From Trichoplusia ni (taxonomy: Eukaryota; Arthropoda; Insecta; Lepidoptera; Noctuidae): a DNA stretch of 64,000 bases. Positions within the stretch are counted from its first letter, which is position 1; each line of letters begins with the position of its first letter. Below the pieces are notes generated by a model. That model was given only the letters and a program-made list of their open reading frames with translations, made no database searches and was not told where the DNA came from. Location of the stretch: the NCBI RefSeq assembly GCF_003590095.1, contig NC_039493.1, forward strand, positions 2,976,001 to 3,040,000, given 5' to 3'. Position numbers and translations under genes: made by a program. This document shows, one piece after another, positions 11,780 through 24,389 of this stretch.

Positions 11780-14700
11780 CGTTCCGAGAAAGCGATGCCA
11801 CAATACACCCATACGACTCTAATTAGTCTAAGTGTGTTATTTATTCTGATGTGATAAAAGCCTGTTCTTCGACAGCTAACGTTTATGGCAGCGTATAACG
11901 ACACACATATTTTGTAGCTATCAGTACATTTACTATGCTCTTACATTTGATTATAAATTGTAACAAATTAACGTCGTCTACAACTTGCCGGAATCTAATT
12001 GGTTCGTAATAGTAAACAAATAATACCTGAACACACCATAGAAGCTAACGAACAATGAAAGTAATGATTCATAAACAAAATTATAACAATAAATGTTCCA
12101 AGAGATAATCTCAAAGACAATAATGTATCGAAAAGTGGTAGACGTTGCACAATGGGTGGCGGTGGCGATGGCGGTGATAGTGGACAATGCCGGCCAGACG
12201 CCATTGTTGGAAAACCAGAACCGGCGCCTGCTCCGGCGCACAGCTAGCCGGGCCGACCCGCACCGCCAAAAAATTAGGTTCTCTCACTTATCTCCAAACT
12301 TAGAGCCGAAGGGTATGAAATTTATCGCACAGAAATAAAAAGAATCTGTGACAGTTCTTATTTATTGATGGTTATCAGTTATTGATGGTTCGGGAATATT
12401 TGCCGAGTAACGGGGCTCTGATTTGGGTTCGCCTCGCGGTTTACTTTTTGCGCACGTGAACATCATTTTGTTCGGTACCTCACTGCATATTAACTGAACC
12501 AGTTTAGTGTGAGGCAGGAATGCCATCAATTTGTCTGCTTACCGTAAAGCCTGGTGCTTCGATCCAAGATCCCGAGCATTACGTAGTAGATATTACATAA
12601 TGAGGCCTGAGAGTCGCACGGCCTCGATAAGGACCATAAAAATACCAGAATTACGGCCACGGATACTTACAGCTCCCATACTCGAACGATTGAATTTAAA
12701 GAATCCGTTCGCCTTGTAACATTGTTTATGGAGCTGAATTTCCATAGCTGGCAATTTTTTATTTGTTCTAGTTCTTAACGTTTTATTACTTCAATAAAAT
12801 CATGTTAGCTCTTAACCATCTGTGCACTATTGGACATAATCCTATTCAAACAAATAAGGAAAACATCAAATTTAATTACACTACGATATGGCAAAAAGAG
12901 CTTAACATTCTAATGAGAAACTAACATCTTTTGGTGATGTTATACTATCTTACAATTATATTTAATAACAAGTGCAAGTCGCATTAGATCCTCGAACAGC
13001 AAGCTGCACGCAACTACTATAGGCTTTATGTCTTCATTAGATCACCTAGGATATACCTAAACGCGTAGGCCTTATCTAAGGCCTAAGACCTCAGGCCGAG
13101 GCCGTCGAAATCAATTCAGTGTGTTTAAGGCACAAGTAGGTAGTGTTTGTTATATGACATCATCCGTTACTAATAATCGCCCACCCATCCTACGAGGAAT
13201 AACAGATCGTGTAATATTTGCTAATAATTAGTACATTTGGATTCGCCAGTAAACCCCAAAATAAATTGCAGCAGTATACCCTGTAACTGTATAATTTGAC
13301 AAAACGGAAACCCGCTGATATTAGTTATACAAATCATCTGAATGAAACTTAAGGAAAACAAGTTATAAGTTATGTTAAGTAATAAAACAGTAAATGGACA
13401 ATCATTAAAGTTGAACTTATGTGTGTGGTGTCATTTCATGATATTTTGATCTTAAAATCCTTCAAGAATTATGTTTTTGCACGCGCGCAACTTTGCTCTC
13501 GCGATATAATTCCTCCTAGTTCGTATACATATGTAGCAAGTCAACAGGTTTCCTCGCGGCGGCCTCACCCGGTGGCGCTAGAGCTTCATTCAGCTCGCCT
13601 CACAGCCTTCACAGTAACAGCCTGTATGAACCACTAATACTAATTACTGTACGCGACCAGAATAAAGGTGATTTGTTTATATTGCAGCGGAAATGACTAA
13701 TCATCAATATTCATGGACTCCAAGAACATGTCAATTACTGAGATGATCAGAGCGACTAAGCTACTCGTTCTCAATGGAACTTAGTTGATTTGGATTTTTC
13801 CTGAACAGTTTCCATATATGTAGATTCAAAATTAGTACTTCTGGATCCAGTTCACAAGAGTTTAACATTTTAGATTTCAATTAGATAAATTGAAAAGATA
13901 CGTTACTTTCATTATTATTTGTGTAACTATTAAGTATTACTTTTATGGATAATATCAAATTTCAACCAATATTGAACAATCATCCAAGCTGGAAAAAAAC
14001 ATATGAAAGTCAGACAACGTACTACGTACTTTATTTCCACCCCTCCCAGAAACAATTACTCTTATTTTGTAGTCACTATTGCCAATACTATACAAGAGGA
14101 TCCTCAGAAACAAGTTGTAAGTATTTATATACTAAAGTTGTATGCATTCTTCTGATGGTCAGGCGTGAATCAGGCGAGCATGGCGGCCGCGGCATGGCGG
14201 CATCCATAAACTGTGCGACGTTATGTTCACGATCACTACTATTTGAATACCTGCTTGTCTTGGTGAGTGGGGCTCTGTTACAGGCTTATGTCATACTGTA
14301 CAAACTAGGATCTATTTTAGTATAATAGTAATTTATAGACTAGGTTAATTTTTAAATAAATTATCACTTTGTCGATATGATTTTTTTTTTGAGAAAATTG
14401 AATACCTAGTCACATCTGGTAAATTAAAAACTTAGTTCCTATTTTCTTTCATCACTACCAAACTTAACGTCTTTTAATTAATCAGTCATAACACCCGTCA
14501 CTAACAGATTACGTAAGTCATAATTATTGCAATGACAACTTAATATCTTGGACGATTATAAATTAATTTATTTGCGTCCATGGAAGTTAATATGGTAACT
14601 TTATTTTTATACCATTTAATGGGACAGTTCACCACATTTAAAAAATGAACTTGAGTTTTTTCATATATTTTTGTAGCATGCTATGTGCTAGGGCCTGCAG

Positions 14701-16783
14701 CCCTGCGTCCAGCGCGGACTGGTGAGTGGCCAGCTCCCACACGACTCCTGCACAAGTGACGTCACGCATTAGCATCACAATCGTGCAGCACTCGCATTGT
14801 CCTGCGACACCAGGCGCAAACAATACACTCATGATTTGATTACCAATTATCGAGGAATGAGTAAAAAATATAAAAATACATTTTATGTTAATATTCTAGG
14901 TCAAACTTGAACGATGAGGAATATGTATTTAGGTTTAACGAATATATTCAAACAATAAAAAAACGTCTTCTTGAAGGGCTGAAGGTCTATCATTTCTGTC
15001 TGTAAGAGATGTTGATGGAGTCTCAACAAATATTGGAAAATAATGGATATTGAATAATTGGAAAAGATTATAATTTCAACAATATCAATTTCATTTAGAA
15101 AAATCCGCTGCTAAAGTTACCGTTAGGTTCGAAATAAAATAGAAAACAAAGGCATTTATTCTTATCAGACTATTAAGTAGCACTTTTTGAAAGTCACTTT
15201 TCATTGGACGGCACCCAGTTTCGCCCTTCCTTCGCAGTATAAGCCCACCCCCAGGTATATCCCCAAGCTCCTCCAGGTCCAGTGTCCCTTCCACCAAGAC
15301 CTAAGGTCACTGTGCGGTGATAATCATTTATCGTCAGGTGTTGCTCACGCCGGTTCGTCTTTTGTATGCATATTTGTTCAAGTGCTTGACTTCTGTATTT
15401 GGTTAATGCAGTCAACTTAATGACGTTTAAAATACTGCCTCATTACATGTTCTTACGATAACGTAACATTTTTTGAGGCGCAGCTGTTACCCTACTTTAG
15501 TAGACGAGAGGCTTGGTGTATAAAAAATATTTATAATTTGCAAACAAACATGAGTACTAAAATAATTTGAATGTTTCTAACTACCTGTGAACAAAAGCTA
15601 TGTCGATAAACGCTCCATGCTCCGATGAGCATGTACTTACGCCGGCTCATATCTTGGGCAAAATTAAATTTAATTACTACGAGCATACTAACCTAACTGT
15701 ATTTATACACCATCGTAACGCAATACATAATAATGATCTTAACAAAACCCTTCACTTTATTTTAAACGTATTAAGCCCTTTACACATGAGGAACCGCAAA
15801 TCCCCGACTACTGTCACCTCGAAGCAATTATCGCTGCGATTGACTTGCGTTGCCTCGTCTATGGCGATCCTTAGAATGAGATACATTTTTGAACTTATTA
15901 ATTACACTATTAGCGCCACTTAGTTGCATCCTCTGGATACAACTGATAAAAATGTCCCATCGATTTCTTTTTATAAAAAAAGGTGCCTGCCATGACCAAA
16001 TAGTGAGTTCGTTTATTAACATCAGTTAAATAATTATGAAGAGTGAATGCAGCAAATGTTTGTGTAAGGCATGTCCGCGCCGCAGTTGCTCAAGATGTTT
16101 TGACACGGTCCTATTGTAAACAGGGACTCATACAGCACCAGCTAGAGTTACTGCACCAATGAGAATTTTCACCACTTTTCGTTACAACAGCTATGTGAAA
16201 AAAGAGGTCGTTAAAAATTATTATGTGGGATGGTCCGAAAAGTGGGACAGGTAACTTTTTGGAAATGATGTTACTAAGAGAAGCCTGAAAAAAATAATAG
16301 CGGACTATCGGTTGTAATCATTACGCGGCAAGAAAAGCTTATGTATGTTTCACAAGTTCATAAATGATAGGAAACTTGCTGTAGCCAGAATCCATAAGTA
16401 GAAATTTGTCCTTCATCAAAACTGCAGACTATCGATGGTACAGATTGGTTGGAGTTTATCTTGGTGTTCTCTTGTTTAAACTGATATAAAACAAGAGGAT
16501 AACGGTATTGGACAAAGCTATTAATTTCCTAGATTGTTAAATACATTGTTGCGTCGACCGGCTCTCCGCTCCCGCGATCAACAAACTTGTATCATAACTT
16601 AAGAATCTTGCTCCTGCGCAGCCTTCCGACCTGCCCCGCTCTGGCGCTAGCTACAATTATCTATTTAGGATGCTCATGTACCACATATTCTTCAATATCT
16701 TCAGAATATTTTTAATGACGTGCTTGGTCAGTAAATCTTCGTCTCTACCGGCACACCTCATAAACTGCCGACTACAAACACGT
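11780..16783. other. Non-coding stretch
   Basis: No supported gene. It contains GC-richer patches at 12,140-12,270, 13,550-13,620 (with a CTCF-like GGTGGCGCTAGAG at 13,571) and 14,160-14,215, a CRE at 14,757-14,764, and a weak terminal-exon candidate on the minus strand at 14,638-14,747. Open frames at 13,945-14,325 and 15,600-15,923 show no domain. Confidence 0.5.
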
Positions 16784-16791
16784 CTTAAAGG

Positions 16792-16984
16792 CAGTGGCGG
16801 CCTTAGGGGGTGGCGAGCAGGGCAAACGCCTGGGGCCTCTCACCCCTAAAAATTTTGAAGTTGGCTTTTTTTTTAATTCATAAGTAATTTAAGACTAAGC
16901 TCTCTAAAGCTCTTTAATATTTGAAGTAGCAAGTACGCAGATCATTTTCCGCCCGGGGCGTCGCAAAGGGTAAGGCCGCCGCTG
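16792..16984. mobile_element. hAT-type MITE
   Basis: This 193-bp non-autonomous DNA transposon has terminal inverted repeats CAGTGGCGGCCTTA and, read from the other end, CAGCGGCGGCCTTA (one mismatch). It is flanked by perfect 8-bp target-site duplications CTTAAAGG at 16,784-16,791 and 16,985-16,992. Eight-base duplications and ends starting CAGNGG are diagnostic of the hAT superfamily. It encodes nothing and would need a transposase from elsewhere. Confidence 0.9.
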
Positions 16985-17879
16985 CTTAAAGGGAAGTAGG
17001 TTCTGTCTGAGTCCTATCAGTAGATGTAGTCTATTATTAAGCTTGACTCTAAGATCGAACAAAAGCTTTTGATATTGAAACATTATTAGTAATACTAAAT
17101 CATTATTTAGTATCATCTATGTGTGCCGTCATATCTCAAAATATCTCATCAACAACCAGACATTTTGAACGGGCAAAACGAAAAGACGAATATGGCGGCA
17201 AGAACACTACGTTCACAATAAATTGGAGCAATAACCAAAGGTGACTTCATAGATACCGCACAATGACAAATTCGGAATGGCCAGGTAAACAGAAATACTG
17301 AATGATCTAGAAACATAGCAAAGCTGTTGGTCAAAGAAATTTTTTATTCGTGTATTTCAATCAACCAAAAGTCTAGAACACCCAAAACTACATTCTGGAC
17401 TCAATAAGATACTATAACCTCTGTCTTATTTTTAAGAACCCTGCTGAATGAAAATAATTTACTCGTGCAAAAATTCCAAACGAAGCAACCAATAGGTCCA
17501 GAAGTTCAATACCCTAAAATGACAAACAGGAAATTAAGTAATCCGCTCGAGTTTCAGCAAAATGTAAATGAGCACAAGAAAATAACGACAACGTTGGCAA
17601 TACAAGTTGCAATACTAAATGGAGTGAGATCATAGAGCTTTGTAACATGTGTGTGTGTGTGTTGCTTCACGACACCAGCACCGTCATCATCACCATCGTA
17701 TTTCATCCATTCATATCTGATCCCAAATCACTTCTAAAAAGGAAAGAGCAAATTAATCACACTACTAGACAGAGACAGAATAAATCACAAGATATATAAA
17801 TCTGATGCCAAAACTATGAAGCGTCGGAGTATGGATAAGACTAGGTTAGCGCTATGCGTTTATGTCTTTGGCACTAAAT

Positions 17880-17985
17880 CCTCCTCTTTTTTTGGATAGG
17901 CTATTATCAAATGACTTATCTCGCTTTCGGTTGAGCGGGAGGTGGGTTCTACTCTTACTGACTAGAAGCCACCTGTTCCTTTGAT
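17880..17985. repeat. Noctuid-type dispersed repeat fragment
   Basis: The segment with 'cttactgactagaagccac', preceded by a GC-richer 'tttcggttgagcgggaggt' part, resembles a family very frequent in noctuid genomes ('...tcttactgactaaaaacc...'). A related fragment lies near 22,255. No ends or target duplications are defined. Confidence 0.45.
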
Positions 17986-17989
17986 TACT

Positions 17990-20655
17990 CTTTGTGTTAT
18001 TTCCCTTTCGGACAATCTACTGGCATATCATATCATAATTAGAAGCAAAAATAAAACTCTTTATACAATTAATACTCAGAGACCTCCAACATTAAATTCA
18101 AAGGAGGTGCCCTGGCCGCGTCGGCATCATTACAATAGATGTATGGCGAATATCCTTATATGAGTTAATTGAATGTGTTAAATCATCCTTGTTTTAGGTA
18201 GTCAATGTACTGGTGGACACGGAACAGTAGGATGTTGGGTGCTACCTGAGAGATAGGTGAATGAGCTCGGATTTAGATATATCTCATAAATACGCGGTCG
18301 CAATTTGTGATGTCATGCGGCTGACAAGACTTCTGTATTCTGAGATATATCAGTATAATTCAAAATAAATATTGAAGAATGTAATAAATAGTAAATACTA
18401 TTCAATAGCCTATGATATTGACCACGCAAACAGACTACGCCAAAGCCTTATAAACCAACGACTGAAAGACTAATAACATTATTTATTTAGATCAGTATCA
18501 TCCAAAAAATGAAACTTTGCATGAGTAGACTTTAAGGCGTTACCACTGAGAGATGTAATCGATCATCGTGTGTGATGGCCCACGCGGACCCAAATACAGT
18601 GGACAGGAGACAAACGCGACGTCGCTAATGAATTAACATGTATTGGCACTTTATTTTACTTTAAAAGTGTAATGATTGCAAACAAATTGACATTGGGGAT
18701 TAAGAAGTCTAGTACATATCACGTTGCAAAGAGAAAGATAGTCCTTGACACGGGGAAGATTTTAGACGGTAAAGTATTAGCAGCATAGAAAACTTCTTCA
18801 TCCCCCTGCCTTATGAATAACAAGGATAATACTTAAAACACTAAACACTAAATATTTTACTGTAGGTAAGTGCGTAATTGTATACTTATCAACAGTTAAT
18901 ATTAATTTCGTAATGTCGTATTGAATATCACACGCCTATAAAGCCCACAGTCTCTGATCGCTAGCACTCATTAACTCTTGATTTACAGATATTACTGTTA
19001 ACAAGTTAAAACTTAGTACTTACTCTATAACTATTCATAAATAATGTTGTTTACTGCGAGTCGTCTAGAGTTGCGCAGTTTCTCTCCGACACTTGCTCCA
19101 AGATAGACAATAGAAACGTGATATGTAACACATCCACCTACTTACGTTTATAGTTAAATGCTCTACATAATTATGTAAACTTAGGTATTTCTATTCCAAT
19201 CTTTAATTTATTTTTAATTAGCCCGAAAATTCGGACGGATCAAAGGAACGGCTCTTCCCCTTCTTCTGTTACTCTTTCTTTTCGAGAAACTTTTTCCGAA
19301 ATGCCCACAGAGGTTTAATCTTAGATTAAGTCTTTTGTCTTGGAATGGAATAATTACATTCTAAATAAATAAATCTGATCTAAGATTAAAAACGTAACAA
19401 CTCTTGCATTGGTTCAATTATATCTAAAGCTGCTTAATTAGAATGTCCAAACAAGAACACCTGGGGACGATTTATTTGATGACGACCTTTTCTCATTTGG
19501 TTTTAATTTGGAAGTAAATATTAAAAATAGAATTAAGCTCCGAAGTTGTCTGAAGATCCCGCGAGGCTGCGCGAGAGTGCGCGCCATATAAGGGTGCGCG
19601 CGCGCAGGTGACGTCAGAGGCGCCCACGCATGAGCCGTGCTGAATGAAATCACCTTTTGTAGGTAAAATAGGTAAATAATAACACGGTTTTATCGTAAAT
19701 ATCTCAAATTGATTTTCCAATGACAAACCTTCTTGATAATTAATATTTACGTAATCTTAGCAATCATTGCGTAAGAGCTACTTGTGTTGTCACCCCTTTT
19801 AATTATGATATTGTATTACTTACTGAGGGTTACTATGTGACCAAACCGTTGAATTTCAAGCTTAGATAAGCAAGCTCAGCTCACTAACATGAGGTAAGCT
19901 TACCCATTTAACTGTTATTAAGTTTTGACAGCTTCAATAAAATAAAAAAAGGTTTCCTACACCCATAAATATTAGTTAGATATAAGAAATTCCCGATTAG
20001 ATCCCTGTCCCAAAAGCATGACCCTGCATCGAACCCGAACCAGCACATCGTGATTCCATAACACTTGTGTACGATAGCGCACGTGCGGTGCTTCACGTCA
20101 AACGGCGCATGCGCGTGACCTGCGCGCACGCACCCCCGATAGCCCTTTATGAAAGTGTTGCATTTCTTTCGACATATGGTTAATAATATGGTGACTATAG
20201 TACTAGTATTGTAAGAGCTATGATTTTCCTCCGACCCTTCTAAAAAGTGACCCAAAGACCCCTGCAAAGCACGCTTCAATGTGCTGGCGTCGGAGTGCTA
20301 TACTTCGTCATCCGCGCCATTTATAAGAATGTCCCCACATCGTGACCTCAGAAAATTTCATCCAGAAAACCAAAAATGAATAATCTCTTAACTCAACTTT
20401 AAGATCAATCAGTAAGCTATTACTTTAAGTTTAACTTCTCAAACTTTTCTAGATAGTAAACAATGATGAACGTTGTTGATTACCTTTAAAACAATAACGT
20501 CTTGCGTCAACATCGCCATGGCTTGGCACTGACATTAATACAAAGGGCAGCTCCTTTTGTTAATGATGCACCAACTGTAAACGATGGCCTGGAGAAATTA
20601 TGCAGGTTGTCATGGTCATTGGAAAAAGAGCTGTAAATTTTGCATAATTGGAACT
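17990..20655. other. Non-coding stretch
   Basis: No supported gene. GC-rich islands at 19,555-19,640 (GCGCAGGTGACGTCA at 19,602-19,616, next to CCATATAAGG, which resembles a CArG box) and 20,030-20,140 (GCGCATGCGCG, NRF1-like) interrupt AT-rich sequence. Confidence 0.5.
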
Positions 20656-20659
20656 AATT

Positions 20660-20975
20660 TTCATTATTTCTCTTCCGTCTTACCGTGCCACAACCAAACT
20701 TTTAGACGTTACTCGTAAAGCTGCTACGTTGAAGTGGAATTGGGCTGGTCACGTCTGTCGTATGCCAAACAACCAATGGGCAAGAATTACCACTGAATGG
20801 TTCGTGACACAAAACCGACGTCAGCGAGGCAGACCCAGACGGAGATGGCGGGATGACCTGGATTCGTTCTTACCGAACTGGTCACTCGCGGCTCATGACA
20901 GAGACAAGTGGAAGAAGAGTGGGGAGGCCTTTGCCCAGCAGTGGGACATTCCAGGCTAGTAATAATAATTTCTCT
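20660..20975 (+). pseudogene. 5'-truncated LINE: C-terminal tail of reverse transcriptase polyprotein
   Basis: An open frame of about 100 codons ends at 20,957. It encodes the Trp/Arg-rich tail typical of lepidopteran RTE/CR1-like endonuclease-reverse transcriptase proteins. Landmarks are WNWAGHVCRM, then GRPRRRWRDDLD, then a Lys-Trp-x3-Gly-Glu-Ala-Phe-Ala-Gln-Gln-Trp ending. The polymerase and endonuclease domains are absent, so this is a dead-on-arrival 3' fragment. The stop is followed by 'taataataat', the kind of short 3' repeat seen in RTE elements. The upstream boundary is approximate. Confidence 0.85.
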
Positions 20976-20979
20976 TCAT

Positions 20980-22060
20980 TTACTTTCATATCTCTTTTGC
21001 TCTAACTTTACTGCAAAAGAACTCAGTATTTTGTATTTTTCAAACTTACCCTCTCAACCCTCTACCTAGAGGGATCATTTTTGAACTGTAAACTGTTTCG
21101 TTTTGGTACTTTACGACGTAAGTTACAAATCTTCTTCCGATTTTGCCTCGATATGCCTTTCTTTTTAAGCGGCATCAACATATTAACTTATTACTTTACT
21201 TTTTACAAAGGTTAAACCTATCATTACACAGTTGCCCGTCCCAGAAACTTAATTATTACCTTTAAATAAAAAGTAACGTCGCAATTTATCTTTCAATAAT
21301 CTGCGGAGCACTCAATTATTAAAAAAAAACAACTACAAATTACAAGCGATTAAAACCCACGAAGGATCGCACTTAGCACAAGGATAGATAAGCAATACAG
21401 ACATCATAAATAAGCAAATGTCAAATGAATCAGGTATGCGCGGGCGCAGCCTTCGCAGACAGTCTGACGGATGACTGATGTGCGCGCTTCCGGACAGCGG
21501 GCTCGCGGCGGCTGAGATCCAACTTATTTTGTCAGGTGTGTTCTCCTTTTAAACTAAGTAATTACGTGTTTAAGGTAAGCTTGTCTGGATAATAAATAGT
21601 TGTGTAGAGCAACGAGAAGTTTTTTCGTGGTGAAAGACAAACATTTTTGTTTCGACTACCTGAGAAACCACAAATCACTCCAGCTGGTCAGAAATTGGTC
21701 CCCGAAGTATAGTGAGGATTAGTTACACGCTGTCGCAAGCGCAGCCGCAGGCCGAGCCTGTCGCAACGCCCGGACATGCGACACGCGACACTAACCGCGA
21801 ACTGCACGCAGATCACATCAGAGGCTACCGACAAGAATTCAAGTTATTGTTTAAACTCGTAGAAGCGGGACAGCGCACTATAGGATGTAGAGCGGCATCG
21901 CTCTCCCACAGCCGCAAACGAGGTAGCGGTAAGCTATGCCTTATATGTAGCCAGTGTAAGCCTGATCTCACAAAACTTATTAAGTTTAGGGAGTTCGTTT
22001 TGCACATATGTTTGGAGTTCAGAGTTATCGAGAGTGGCAAGTCTAAAAGAGTTTGATCAA
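20980..22060. other. Non-coding stretch with GC-rich islands
   Basis: GC-richer islands lie at 21,430-21,530 (TGCGCGGGCGCA, NRF1-like) and 21,725-21,810. A 114-codon open frame at 21,712-22,056 has no domain, no homologue I recognise and no splice support, so I do not call it. Confidence 0.5.
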
Positions 22061-22079
22061 GCTTTACAAAATTCAAGTC

Positions 22080-22350
22080 TATAAATTAAGCCACCTGAAT
22101 TCAACATACACAGAGGAAATATAAGGAAAATGTCTGTCTCTCCAGTTCTTACCTTAAAAATGCAATTTTGCTCTCCTGTAGCACTAGGTAACCGAAGACA
22201 CATTATTGTTGTTAGGGTGCGGGATTTCTCATGATGACCCAGTTCAAGGTGCGAAGTGGGTAGAGTCAGACTCTTTCTGACTAACCTGAACCGTTTTCTG
22301 CTGCAGCTACTTAGGGAGTACCTCTCACCTACCGTTGCCAATGCAAAATG
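22080..22350. repeat. Possible dispersed repeat fragment
   Basis: The part 'gtgggtagagtcagactctttctgactaa' in character resembles the repeat at 17,880 and contains small inverted repeats (AGAGTCAGACTCT). Boundaries and family are uncertain. Confidence 0.35.
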
Positions 22351-22915
22351 AATGCACAATACGAAGATACTATAACAAGATAAAGTACAGTAAGGATTGC
22401 GCTACGTTGTTATCAGAGAAACTTAGTTGACATAGAAAGTGATTAATAGTGTAACATTAGGCTTATCTCCATCTAAGTGAAGTTATTAATATTAGTAAAA
22501 ACCGCCGGCAATTTGTGTCACATCTAACTTATATAACTCGTTTTACAATCAATTTGGGTGTAACAAGTGGAGATTGTTTTCTAAGAAACACTGCGAGGAT
22601 ACTTCCGTTAATTACAAGTCATTTGTTAAGCTTTGTCTGCCATTAGTATCTACACGAACAGCGATAATTTCTTTCAATCTTATCGATGAATGATTACTGG
22701 TATTTCATGTAGGTATTTTTTTGGATATTTTGTCACGTTTACCGTACACAAAGGTTTCACTTTTGCACTTTTTAGGTACTTGAAATCGAAATCAAAGCTT
22801 TTTATTTCAACTAATTAAAAGAAGCTTGTTTTCCAGGCACTTTTAAACGTGACAGTAAAGACTCTACTCTATTCGCATGCCTCCTCAGGCTCCTGTACAA
22901 CGGCTTAACATCTAC

Positions 22916-23172
22916 ATATATCTATACTAATATATAAAGCTGAAGAGTTTGTTTGTTTGAAGGCGCTAATCTCAGGAAGTACTGGTCCAAATTGAAAAAT
23001 TATTTTTGTGTTCAATAGACCATTCATCGAGGAAGGCTTTAGGTTATAAACCATCCCGCTGCGACTGATAGGAGCGAAGATACAATGGAAAATGTGAAAA
23101 AAAGGGCAGGTATAAATCGTAACTTATATCTTTTACCCACGGAGACGAAGTCGCAGGCAGCAGCTAGTATTT
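22916..23172 (+). repeat. RTE-like short interspersed repeat, near full length
   Basis: It starts 'tatactaatatataaagctgaagagt' in character and passes through 'gcgctaatctcagga' and 'ataggagcgaagata'. It ends in the GC-rich 'gacgaagtcgcaggcagcag' tail followed by 'ctagta'. The second half is homologous to the inverted copy at 95-270. It is non-coding. Confidence 0.85.
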
Positions 23173-24182
23173 GTTATAATTAAATTGCGAATTGGCATTG
23201 TTATGATACCTATAAATAATGATGAGGCATCAGAGAATCACTCCTGTGACAAAGCTTGGCGTTTGACCGCAATAAACACTAATATAAAAGTCGTGGACAA
23301 TTCGAAGAAATATAACAAAAATATTGCAAAATAAATGAACATCGAGTCCATGTTATAATAAATGAATAAAGTTTTGTTTACATAAGTTTTTCTAAGAATA
23401 TTGTATCTACACATATTGGTCACTCATGGTCAGCTTAGTAAAAACATAAACAGTTGTCTCTATCAAGACACCGTTATCCTCGCCGTCTAATTCAGTACTA
23501 TACAAAACTAATTCTGTAAAATGGTTTTTGTTTCATACTGATACTCAAATCTTTATTGCATTTCATGTTTCACAGACGGTAAAAATACCGAGTTAAAGAT
23601 TAATTTATTGCCAGAATCGGGCACGCCAAAGTGAAGAGAGGAAGAGGGCTGCTGGGTACATACCGCGACCTACATCGTACGACTTTTGCAAGTGTTTAAG
23701 TGATATTGGCTACTACACGGTGTATCATGGACTCACCAGTCCACAACGCTGTTTCACACAATCTTACTGTGCGGGGTCGACGTAGCCCGAATGTTACCAG
23801 CTGTTGTGATGTGGGTCAATAGTGAATAGTGGCCTATTTCCATTCACCACAGAGTATTTATGTCAGGGTCTCTGACATCAGCACTTCTAGTAAATCAGTT
23901 TTCCTGTTAATCGCCAATGAGACTAAAAGTGTCCCATATATGGCGCCTGCAGAATGCGAGTCCGCCGCGGCGCCTGCGCCGGTCAGACCAACTGCTACAC
24001 ACACATTCATCATTATTTATAGGAGTGTGATCATATTCTACCAATTAAAATTGATCGCAAGGTAAGTGTTTTATGAGTTGTTAGAATTTTATGACACTTA
24101 AATAAACCAAAACGATTCATCCTAAGTAATAAGAGCCATAATTATGAAGTCTAAGAAATCTGTCAATTCATTTAAATTATCA

Positions 24183-24385
24183 CATACTAGCTGTTGCTCG
24201 CGATTTCACCCGCCTGGATGTCGGTTACAGCTGTAAAAATATTCCTTTTTTTACGTAGTCAGATTAAGGTAGCCTATGCGTGTAAGGTGTCAGCTACTGC
24301 AAGACAGAGATTTCATCAAAATCGGTAAAGCCAAATACACACATAAAATATACTCACATACTTTCTCATTTATAATGTTAATGAG
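24183..24385 (-). repeat. RTE-like short interspersed repeat, minus orientation
   Basis: On the minus strand it begins 'aacattataaatgagaaagtatgtgagt' in character and contains 'ccgattttgatgaaat'. It ends in the 'gcgggtgaaatcgcgagcaa' type tail. It is related to the copies at 8,325 and 60,361, but diverged. Confidence 0.75.
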
Positions 24386-24389
24386 ATTT

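Noticed and set aside
13945..14325. 126-codon plus ORF
   Set aside because: Low-quality sequence with many rare residues clustered and no domain; upstream and downstream lack gene signals.
21712..22056. 114-codon plus ORF
   Set aside because: Not recognisable as protein; it overlaps a GC island and has no supporting signals.
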